Assembly (NCBI RefSeq): GCF_003224335.1
Contig: NZ_QKLF01000003.1
Span: 310,001-374,000 of the forward strand
DNA length: 64,000 nucleotides
From: Curtobacterium sp. MCJR17_055
Lineage (GTDB): Bacteria > Actinomycetota > Actinomycetes > Actinomycetales > Microbacteriaceae
Direction: 5' to 3'
Part shown: in pieces, positions 57,897-64,000 of the stretch
Layout: every line of letters starts with the position of its first letter
Numbering within the stretch: position 1 is the first letter of the stretch
Notes under the pieces: generated by a model
Databases searched by the model: none
What the model saw: the letters and a program-made list of their open reading frames with translations, nothing else
Told to the model about the DNA's origin: nothing
Made by a program: the position numbers and the translations under genes

Positions 57897-59408
57897 ATGG
57901 CCGACTACATCGTCGCCATCGACCAGGGAACCACCAGCACGCGAGCGATCGTCTTCGACCACTCCGGTTCGATCGTCTCCGTCGGGCAGAAGGAACACGA
58001 GCAGATCTTCCCGCGTGCGGGCTGGGTCGAGCACGACCCGGCCGAGATCTGGGACAACACCCGTGAGGTCATCGGTCAGGCCCTGTCGCGCGCCGACATC
58101 ACCCGCCACGACGTCGCGGCGGTCGGCATCACGAACCAGCGCGAGACCGCGGTCGTCTGGGACAAGACCACCGGCAAGGCCGTCTACAACGCCATCGTCT
58201 GGCAGGACACCCGCACGCAGGCCATCGTCGACAAGCTCGCCGACGGCGACACCGACCGCTACAAGGCGATCGTCGGACTCCCGCTCGCGACCTACTTCTC
58301 GGGCACGAAGATCGCCTGGATCCTCGAGAACGTCGAGGGTGCACGCGAGAAGGCCGAGGCCGGCGACCTGCTCTTCGGCACGACCGACACCTGGGTCCTC
58401 TGGAACCTGACCGGTGGCACCGACGGCGGCGTCCACAAGACCGACGTCACGAACGCGTCCCGCACGCTGTTCATGGACCTCGAGACGCTGCAGTGGCGCG
58501 ACGACATCCTCGGCGACTTCGGTGTGCCGAAGTCGATGCTGCCGGAGATCGTCAGCTCCTCCGAGGTGTACGGCCACGTCGAGTCCTCGAGCCTGCTCCG
58601 CGAGGTCCCGATCGCCGGCATCCTCGGCGACCAGCAGGCCGCCACCTTCGGGCAGGCCGCGTTCGACCAGGGCGAGTCGAAGAACACCTACGGCACCGGT
58701 AATTTCCTCATCTTCAACACCGGCACCGACATCGTCCGCTCCGAGAACGGGCTGCTCACCACCGTCGGCTACAAGCTCGGCGACCAGGAGACGCACTACG
58801 CGCTCGAGGGATCGATCGCCGTCACGGGCTCGCTCATCCAGTGGCTCCGCGACAACCTGGGCATCATCGGCAGCGCGCCGGAGGTCGAGACGCTCGCCAC
58901 GACCGTCGAGGACAACGGTGGCGTGTACTTCGTCCCGGCCTTCTCCGGGCTGTTCGCGCCGTACTGGCGCCCGGACGCCCGCGGCGCCCTCGTCGGCCTG
59001 ACCCGCTTCGTCAACAAGGGCCACATCGCGCGTGCCGCCCTCGAGGCGACGGCGCTGCAGACTCGCGAGGTCCTCGACGCCGTCAACGCCGACTCGGGTG
59101 TCGCGCTCACCGAGCTCAAGGTCGACGGTGGCATGACCGCGAACGACGCCCTCATGCAGTTCCAGGCCGACATCCTGGACGTGCCGGTCGTCCGGCCCGT
59201 GGTCGCCGAGACGACGGCCCTCGGTGCCGCCTACGCCGCCGGTCTCGCGGTCGGGTTCTGGGCGAACCTCGACGAGCTCCGTGCCAACTGGCAGGAGGAC
59301 AAGCGCTGGGAGCCGCAGCTCGACGCCGCCGAGCGCGAGCGCACCCTCCGCCTCTGGAAGAAGGCCGTCACGAAGACCTTCGACTGGGTCGACGAGGACG
59401 TCCGCTGA
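57897..59408 (+). CDS. glpK: Glycerol kinase
   Basis: A 503-residue FGGY-family kinase converting glycerol to glycerol 3-phosphate with ATP. The N-domain begins [20 protein letters not shown] (phosphate loop) with [17 protein letters not shown] [13 protein letters not shown] and NAIVWQDTR (glycerol contacts). The C-domain has [20 protein letters not shown] and [13 protein letters not shown], and [26 protein letters not shown] lies 5-10 nt before ATG. No glpD is next to it in the window. Terminator at 59427. Confidence 0.96.
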   Translation: MADYIVAIDQGTTSTRAIVFDHSGSIVSVGQKEHEQIFPRAGWVEHDPAEIWDNTREVIGQALSRADITRHDVAAVGITNQRETAVVWDKTTGKAVYNAIVWQDTRTQAIVDKLADGDTDRYKAIVGLPLATYFSGTKIAWILENVEGAREKAEAGDLLFGTTDTWVLWNLTGGTDGGVHKTDVTNASRTLFMDLETLQWRDDILGDFGVPKSMLPEIVSSSEVYGHVESSSLLREVPIAGILGDQQAATFGQAAFDQGESKNTYGTGNFLIFNTGTDIVRSENGLLTTVGYKLGDQETHYALEGSIAVTGSLIQWLRDNLGIIGSAPEVETLATTVEDNGGVYFVPAFSGLFAPYWRPDARGALVGLTRFVNKGHIARAALEATALQTREVLDAVNADSGVALTELKVDGGMTANDALMQFQADILDVPVVRPVVAETTALGAAYAAGLAVGFWANLDELRANWQEDKRWEPQLDAAERERTLRLWKKAVTKTFDWVDEDVR

Positions 59409-59426
59409 CGCGGATCGCCTGACACG

Positions 59427-59473
59427 GACGGGAGGCCCGTACCGGTTCCACGGACCGGTGCGGGCCTCCCGTC
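59427..59473 (+). terminator. Intrinsic terminator after glpK
   Basis: 13-bp outer stem (59427-59439 with 59461-59473) and 7-bp inner stem with one wobble, arm GACGGGAGGCCCG. It faces the convergent trpD end. Confidence 0.75.
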
Positions 59474-59539
59474 GTCGCGTCCGTGCTGCGTCGGGACCGG
59501 GTCCCAGCGTCCGTCGAGGGTGACCGCGGGCGGTACGGG

Positions 59540-60598
59540 TCAGACGGCGGCGGGCGCCACGCCCACCCACTCGTCCAGTTTGCGCGTCGCGGCGCCGGAG
59601 TCGATCGAGTCCGCTGCGACCACGAGCTGCTCGCGGAACCGCTGCAGGATCGGACGGTCGACCTCGTCCGGGTCCTGCGCCAGCCGGAAGGCGACCAGAC
59701 CCGCCGCCGCGTTCAGCAGGACGATGTCCCGGACGGGCCCGGACTCCCCCGCGAACACCCGGCGGACGATGGCCGCGTTCTCCGCCGGCTCGCCGCCGAG
59801 CAGGTCCTCGGTGCGGGCACGGGCGATGCCGAGGTCGCGCGGGTCGAGGTCGTGCTCCGTGACGCGACCGCCGGACACCTGCCAGATGTGGCTGTGCCCG
59901 GTCGTGGTGAGCTCGTCGAGCCCGTCGTCACCGCGGAACACGAGCGCCGTCGCCCCACGCGTCTGGAACACGCCCGTGATGATCGGCACGAGGTCGAGTT
60001 GTGCCACGCCCACCGCGTTCGCTTCGCAGCGCGCCGGGTTGACCAGGGGCCCGAGGAAGTTGAACACCGTCGGGACCCCGATCTCCCGCCGGACCGCGGC
60101 TGCGTTGGCGAACCCGGGGTGGAACGCGCTCGCGAAGGCGAAGGTCAGACCGACACGCTGGAAGGTCTCGGCGACACGCGCGGCGTCCATGGTCAGGTCG
60201 AGGCCCAGTGCGGCGAGCACGTCGCTCGAGCCGGACTTCGACGAGCTCGCGCGGTTCCCGTGCTTGACCACGGGGACGCCCGCGGCCGCGATGACGACGG
60301 CGGCCATGGTCGAGACGTTCACCGTGCCGACGACGTCGCCGCCGGTCCCGACGATGTCGAGGGCCATCGGGTCGACGTCGAGCGGGACCGCGGCGTCGAG
60401 GATCGCGTCGCGGAACCCGACGACCTCGTCGACCGTCTCGCCCTTCGCGCGGAGCGCCACGGCGAACGCGGCGATCTGGGCGTCGGTGGCCCGACCCTGG
60501 ACGATCTGCTCCATGGCCCATGTGGACTGCCTGATCGAGAGGTCCTCGCGCGCCATGAGCGCGCTGATCACCGCAGGCCAGGAGAGAGCGTCAGACAT
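59540..60598 (-). CDS. trpD: Anthranilate phosphoribosyltransferase
   Basis: A 352-residue enzyme joining anthranilate and PRPP in tryptophan synthesis. The class-IV PRTase signature is DIVGTGGDVVGTVNVSTMAA (GTGGD loop near 83-87), then VPVVKHGNRASSSKSGSSDV (KHGNR), FNFLGPLVNPA, and GLDELTTTGHSHIW. It is monocistronic here, away from other trp genes, and divergent from ctaE as in many actinobacteria. ATG at 60598 lies 6 nt after a TACGAT -10. Confidence 0.95.
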   Translation of the reverse strand: MSDALSWPAVISALMAREDLSIRQSTWAMEQIVQGRATDAQIAAFAVALRAKGETVDEVVGFRDAILDAAVPLDVDPMALDIVGTGGDVVGTVNVSTMAAVVIAAAGVPVVKHGNRASSSKSGSSDVLAALGLDLTMDAARVAETFQRVGLTFAFASAFHPGFANAAAVRREIGVPTVFNFLGPLVNPARCEANAVGVAQLDLVPIITGVFQTRGATALVFRGDDGLDELTTTGHSHIWQVSGGRVTEHDLDPRDLGIARARTEDLLGGEPAENAAIVRRVFAGESGPVRDIVLLNAAAGLVAFRLAQDPDEVDRPILQRFREQLVVAADSIDSGAATRKLDEWVGVAPAAV

Positions 60599-60604
60599 GG
60601 CTCG

Positions 60605-60610
60605 ATCGTA
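60605..60610 (-). promoter_or_regulatory. trpD: -10 element, leaderless trpD start
   Basis: TACGAT on the minus strand, 6 nt before ATG at 60598. Confidence 0.5.
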
Positions 60611-60664
60611 CTGATTCTCGAAGACCCGCCAGTTGCCTGCGAAAACACTGTCGGTGGATTCCGC

Positions 60665-60670
60665 CATAAT
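60665..60670 (+). promoter_or_regulatory. -10 element of ctaE-qcrCAB
   Basis: CATAAT, then GGAGGAC, then GTG at 60678. GGAGG lies inside the 7-nt gap, so both leaderless and Shine-Dalgarno initiation are conceivable. Confidence 0.45.
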
Positions 60671-60677
60671 GGAGGAC

Positions 60678-61307
60678 GTGACAAGCACCCCTCTCTCCAG
60701 ATCCGTCAGCGGTCCGGTCCTGAACAGGCCGAACCCCGTTGCCGTGGGGACGATCGTGTGGCTGGGCAGCGAGGTCATGTTCTTCGCCGGCCTGTTCGCG
60801 ATCTACTTCACGCTGCGCAGCACCTCTCCCGAGCTCTGGGCGACCGAGACCGCCAAGCTCGAGGTGCCGTTCGCGTCGGTGAACACCATCATCCTGGTGC
60901 TGTCGAGCTTCGCCTGCCAGTTCGCCGTCTTCGCCGCCGAGCGGTTCCAGGTGCACCGCACCAGCTGGAACCCCAAGGACTGGGGCATGACGGAGTGGTT
61001 CTTCGTCACCTACTGCATGGGTGCGATCTTCGTCTGTGGGCAGATCTTCGAGTACGCCAACCTCTGGCACGAGGGCATGACGCTCTCCTCGAGCGCCTAC
61101 GGCTCCGCGTTCTACATGACCACCGGCTTCCACGGCCTGCACGTGACCGGTGGCCTCATCGCCTTCCTCCTCACGCTCGGCCGTGGGTTCGCCGCGAAGA
61201 ACTTCGGGCACAAGGAAGCCACCACCGCGATCGTCGTGTCCTACTACTGGCACTTCGTCGACGTCGTGTGGATCGGTCTCTTCGCCGTCATCTACCTCCT
61301 CAAGTGA
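60678..61307 (+). CDS. ctaE: Cytochrome c oxidase subunit III
   Basis: A 209-residue subunit of the aa3-type terminal oxidase with five transmembrane helices: [100 protein letters not shown]. The FHGLHV and WHFVDVVW motifs are standard. GTG at 60678 was chosen over the upstream ATG at 60669 and the 60633 start by position of the -10 and by the usual length of actinobacterial CtaE. First gene of the respiratory supercomplex operon. Confidence 0.95.
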   Translation: MTSTPLSRSVSGPVLNRPNPVAVGTIVWLGSEVMFFAGLFAIYFTLRSTSPELWATETAKLEVPFASVNTIILVLSSFACQFAVFAAERFQVHRTSWNPKDWGMTEWFFVTYCMGAIFVCGQIFEYANLWHEGMTLSSSAYGSAFYMTTGFHGLHVTGGLIAFLLTLGRGFAAKNFGHKEATTAIVVSYYWHFVDVVWIGLFAVIYLLK

Positions 61308-61327
61308 GAATCAGGCAGCCCCACAGC

Positions 61328-62143
61328 ATGTTCAACACAACGAAGCAGAACAAGAAGGGCCGTCGCTCCCCCCTGGCGACCGTGTCCCTCCTCGCCGTCG
61401 CGCTCATGACGACGGGCGGCGCGTACGCGCTCTTCAGCACCTCGGCCAACGCCGAGGACAGCACGTCGAGCACCGTCGCCGAGTCGAGCCAGTCCCAGGT
61501 GAACGAGGGCGAGAAGCTCTTCGCGTCGAACTGCGCCACCTGCCACGGGCTGTCGGCGCAGGGCACGAGCGAGGGCCCGTCCCTCATCGGTGTCGGCGCC
61601 GCGTCGGTGGACTTCCAGGTCGGTACGGGCCGCATGCCCCTCGCCGCGCAGGGCCCGCAGGGCGAAGAGAAGCCGGAGCAGTTCACCGACCAGCAGGTCG
61701 ACGCGATGGCCGCCTACGTCGCCTCGCTCGGCCCCGGCCCGTCGGTCCCCGGCAAGGAGCTCACGAACGGCTCCGAGGGCGACGCCGCAGAAGGCGCGGA
61801 GCTGTTCCGCATCAACTGCGCCATGTGCCACAACGTCGCCGGCGCCGGTGGCGCCCTGACCGAGGGCAAGTACGCGCCGAACCTGCGCGACGTCTCGGGC
61901 AAGCACATCTACGAGGCCATGCTGACCGGGCCGCAGAACATGCCGGTCTTCAACGACCTGAACCTCACGCCGGACCAGAAGGCCGACATCATCACGTACC
62001 TCAAGTACGTGCAGGACAACCGGTCGCCCGGTGGCTTCGGCCTGGGTGACATCGGCCCGGTCGCCGAGGGTCTGTTCATCTGGATCTTCGGGCTCGGCGC
62101 GGTCGTCGCGATGACCGTCTGGCTGACCGCGAAGCAGAACTGA
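61328..62143 (+). CDS. qcrC: Cytochrome bc1 complex diheme cytochrome c subunit
   Basis: A 271-residue diheme cytochrome that passes electrons from the bc1 complex to the oxidase without a soluble cytochrome c. It has an N-terminal membrane helix (LATVSLLAVALMTTGGAYAL), heme-binding CATCH near 70 and CAMCH near 170, each with a distal Met (GRMPLAA, QNMPVF), and a C-terminal anchor (GLFIWIFGLGAVVAMTVWLT). ATG at 61328 is used; a GTG at 61304 in the same frame overlaps the ctaE stop and cannot be excluded. Confidence 0.94.
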   Translation: MFNTTKQNKKGRRSPLATVSLLAVALMTTGGAYALFSTSANAEDSTSSTVAESSQSQVNEGEKLFASNCATCHGLSAQGTSEGPSLIGVGAASVDFQVGTGRMPLAAQGPQGEEKPEQFTDQQVDAMAAYVASLGPGPSVPGKELTNGSEGDAAEGAELFRINCAMCHNVAGAGGALTEGKYAPNLRDVSGKHIYEAMLTGPQNMPVFNDLNLTPDQKADIITYLKYVQDNRSPGGFGLGDIGPVAEGLFIWIFGLGAVVAMTVWLTAKQN

Positions 62144-62176
62144 TCGTCCGTGTCGCACGACACTGAAGGGAACACC

Positions 62177-63244
62177 ATGGCAGAGCACGATGACGAGGCG
62201 CTGAACTCGTCCTCGGCTGTCGAGAAGCACGGCGCGACGCAGCCGGCCGGGACCGCTGTCCTGCCGGCGGAGCGGTTCGAGAACCCGGGTGAGCCGCCGC
62301 ACCGCGCTCGGCGCACCGACGTCGACCCGAAGAAGCAGCGCCTGGCCGAGCGTCAGGTCGCCACGTTCTTCTACCTGTCGATCATCGGCAGCGTCCTGTC
62401 GATCGCGGCGTACATCGCCTTCCCGATCGACGCGGACGACTTCGGGTCCGTCCGCTCGGCGAACCTCTTCCTCGGGCTCTCGATCACGCTCGCGCTGCTC
62501 GCGCTGGGCATCGGCGCCGTGTACTGGTCGAAGACCCTGGTCTCCGACCGCGAGCTCACCGAGATGCGCCACACCACGCGCGGCTCGGACGAGACCCGTG
62601 CCAAGGCGGTCGAGGCCTTCCAGCTCGCCGACAAGGAATCCGGCTTCAGCCGTCGCAAGCTGATCCGCAACTCCCTCATCGGTGCCCTCGTCGCGTTCCC
62701 CCTCCCCGGCATCGTCCTGGTGCGCGACCTCGCGCCGAAGGAAGACCCGAACGAGCTGCTCCGTCACACCTTCTGGAAGTCGGGCCTGCGCCTGACCAAG
62801 GACCCGACGGGTCTGCCGATCAAGGCGTCCGACGTCACCATCGGATCGGTGTTCCACGTCATCCCCGAGGGCATGCTCGACTCCGAGCACATGCTCGAGG
62901 AGAAGGCGAAGGCCGCCGTCCTCCTGATGCGCCTGGACCCGAAGGACCTCAACCCCGGCAAGGGCCAGGAGAACTGGGGCTACGACGGCATCGTCGCGTA
63001 CTCCAAGATCTGCACCCACGTCGGCTGCCCGGTCGCGCTCTACGAGCAGCAGACGCACCACCTGCTGTGCCCGTGCCACCAGTCCACCTTCGATGTCTCG
63101 AACAACTGCGAGGTCATCTTCGGACCGGCGGCCCGCCCCCTCCCCCAACTTCCGATCTCGGTCGATGACGACGGCTACCTGGTCGCACAGAGCGACTTCC
63201 ACGAGCCGGTCGGCCCGTCCTTCTGGGAGCGTGCCCGCTCATGA
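62177..63244 (+). CDS. qcrA: Cytochrome bc1 complex Rieske iron-sulfur subunit
   Basis: A 355-residue Rieske protein of the actinobacterial type with three N-terminal helices: about 63-82 (FFYLSIIGSVLSIAAYIAF), 98-118, and 162-178 after SRRKLIRN, a possible Tat-type double-Arg before the third helix. The [2Fe-2S] ligands are in CTHVGCPVAL and CPCHQSTFD near the C-terminus. ATG at 62177 has AAGGGA 6 nt upstream; an in-frame GTG at 62150 lacks one. The stop overlaps qcrB ATG by 4 nt. Confidence 0.94.
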   Translation: MAEHDDEALNSSSAVEKHGATQPAGTAVLPAERFENPGEPPHRARRTDVDPKKQRLAERQVATFFYLSIIGSVLSIAAYIAFPIDADDFGSVRSANLFLGLSITLALLALGIGAVYWSKTLVSDRELTEMRHTTRGSDETRAKAVEAFQLADKESGFSRRKLIRNSLIGALVAFPLPGIVLVRDLAPKEDPNELLRHTFWKSGLRLTKDPTGLPIKASDVTIGSVFHVIPEGMLDSEHMLEEKAKAAVLLMRLDPKDLNPGKGQENWGYDGIVAYSKICTHVGCPVALYEQQTHHLLCPCHQSTFDVSNNCEVIFGPAARPLPQLPISVDDDGYLVAQSDFHEPVGPSFWERARS

Positions 63245-64000
63245 GCAGCACAACGACAACCACCCCCAACACCGAGTCGTCGAACAAGCCGACTCCTGAC
63301 CGTGGGTCGCGGCTGATCAACTACACCGCGAACTACATCGACGAGCGCACGAGCCTCTCCGGACTGGTGAAGGAGGTCGGGCGCAAGATCTTCCCCGACC
63401 ACTGGAGCTTCATGCTCGGCGAGGTCGCGCTCTACAGCTTCGTCGTCGTCCTGCTCTCGGGGACCTTCCTGACGTTCTTCTACCAGGCGTCGATGACCGA
63501 GGTCGTCTACAACGGTCCGTACGTCCCGATGAAGGGCGTCGAGATGTCGGTTGCCCTGCAGTCGACGCTGGACATCTCGTTCCAGATCCGCGGCGGGCTG
63601 TTCGTCCGACAGATCCACCACTGGGCCGCACTGCTGTTCGTGGCCTCGGTCATGCTGCACATGGCGCGCGTCTTCTTCACCGGCGCGTTCCGCAAGCCGC
63701 GTGAGCTCAACTGGGTCTTCGGCTTCGTGCTCTGGATCCTCGCCATGGCCGAGGGCTTCACCGGCTACTCGCTCCCCGACGACCTGCTCTCCGGCAACGG
63801 TCTCCGCATCATCGTCGGCATGATCGAGGGCATCCCGGTGATCGGCGTCTGGATCGCCTACCTGTTGTTCGGTGGTGAGTTCCCGGGCACCGACATCGTC
63901 GGCCGCCTGTACACGCTCCACATCCTGCTGCTGCCGGCGATCCTGGTCGCGGTGCTCGGCGTGCACCTCGTGCTCGTCGTCGTCAACAAGCACACGCAGT
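63241..64000 (+). CDS. qcrB: Cytochrome bc1 complex cytochrome b subunit (3' end outside window)
   Basis: The first 253 residues of cytochrome b, which oxidises menaquinol. The frame opens with ATG overlapping the qcrA stop (ATGA) and is still open at the window edge. After a polar N-terminus come YSFVVVLLSGTFLTFFY, the first heme-binding helix with QIHHWAALLFVASVMLHMAR, GFVLWILAMAEGFTGYSLPD, and a second heme helix LYTLHILLLPAILVAVLGVH. Four His in these two helices bind the two b hemes. Confidence 0.95.
   Translation, partial: MSSTTTTTPNTESSNKPTPDRGSRLINYTANYIDERTSLSGLVKEVGRKIFPDHWSFMLGEVALYSFVVVLLSGTFLTFFYQASMTEVVYNGPYVPMKGVEMSVALQSTLDISFQIRGGLFVRQIHHWAALLFVASVMLHMARVFFTGAFRKPRELNWVFGFVLWILAMAEGFTGYSLPDDLLSGNGLRIIVGMIEGIPVIGVWIAYLLFGGEFPGTDIVGRLYTLHILLLPAILVAVLGVHLVLVVVNKHTQ

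Noticed and set aside
1..64000. Insertion sequences, prophage, integrons, CRISPR arrays or rRNA operons
   Set aside because: No transposase, integrase, phage or Cas motif, no repeat-spacer array and no rRNA sequence was seen; base composition is even throughout apart from the short AT-rich site at 51014.

Overview
This 64 kb window is very GC-rich and densely coded. It looks like the chromosome of a high-GC Gram-positive actinobacterium, most likely a Microbacteriaceae member such as Curtobacterium; the family is a good inference, the genus a guess. The indicators are an actinobacterial glycogen synthase, the mycothiol ligase MshC, RbpA, a PafB-PafC pair with no proteasome genes beside it, the ctaE-qcrCAB respiratory operon with trpD divergent from it, GTG starts, many 4-nt ATGA/GTGA overlaps, and a -10 hexamer (TANNNT) 6-8 nt before many start codons, which implies widespread leaderless transcription.

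Layout. 1-2.2 kb: end of glgA, an ABC ATPase, type B ribosomal protein L31. 2.3-13.3 kb (minus strand): an eleven-gene Ter stress-response operon. Its leading part encodes a DUF475/TerC-type membrane protein, three tandem TerD proteins, the toxic-anion protein TelA, an unrecognised protein, a fourth TerD-like protein and a second unrecognised protein. Its trailing part is a metabolite-biosynthesis module: a CitE/HpcH-like lyase, one 885-residue protein joining PRTase, TRSP, StiP-type and PELOTA-like regions, and a HAD phosphatase. A DEDDh exonuclease lies directly upstream. 14.2-24.6 kb: hydrolases, a glycosyltransferase, a sirtuin with a histidine phosphatase, an RNA methyltransferase, a D,D-carboxypeptidase, a TetR-regulated membrane protein, an SGNH hydrolase divergent from an acyl-CoA dehydrogenase-like gene. 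24.6-31.4 kb: DNA polymerase IV, a DEAD/DEAH helicase, type II NADH dehydrogenase, a zinc alcohol dehydrogenase. 31.5 kb: tRNA-Leu(GAG). 31.7-35.2 kb: M20 peptidase, uppP, mshC. 35.2-46.6 kb: PAC2 protein, HAD phosphatase, tRNA m1A methyltransferase, FKBP lipoprotein, pafB, pafC, tatC, helY-like helicase, lnt, rbpA. 46.6-54.2 kb: SPFH/NfeD pair, two SDRs, NUDIX, small membrane and acidic proteins, ArsC, DoxX, a Cys-cluster/pentapeptide fusion, an MmyB-like regulator. 54.2-59.4 kb: a glycerol/dihydroxyacetone locus with dhaKLM (minus) divergent from glpF-glpK (plus). 59.5-64 kb: trpD divergent from ctaE-qcrC-qcrA-qcrB, the last cut by the window edge.

How the genes work together. Glycerol would enter by GlpF and be trapped by GlpK, while dihydroxyacetone is phosphorylated from PEP by DhaKLM. 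Electrons from Ndh reach the menaquinol pool and then the QcrCAB-CtaE supercomplex. MshC makes mycothiol, which probably serves the ArsC reductase. The Ter operon is the most unusual system: membrane and metal-sensing stress proteins transcribed together with enzymes predicted to build a nucleoside-like metabolite. Dispersed terminator hairpins sharing an ACGGGAGG stem base recur through the window. Only one intergenic stretch exceeds 300 bp (56707-57050), and it carries the divergent dha/glp promoters.
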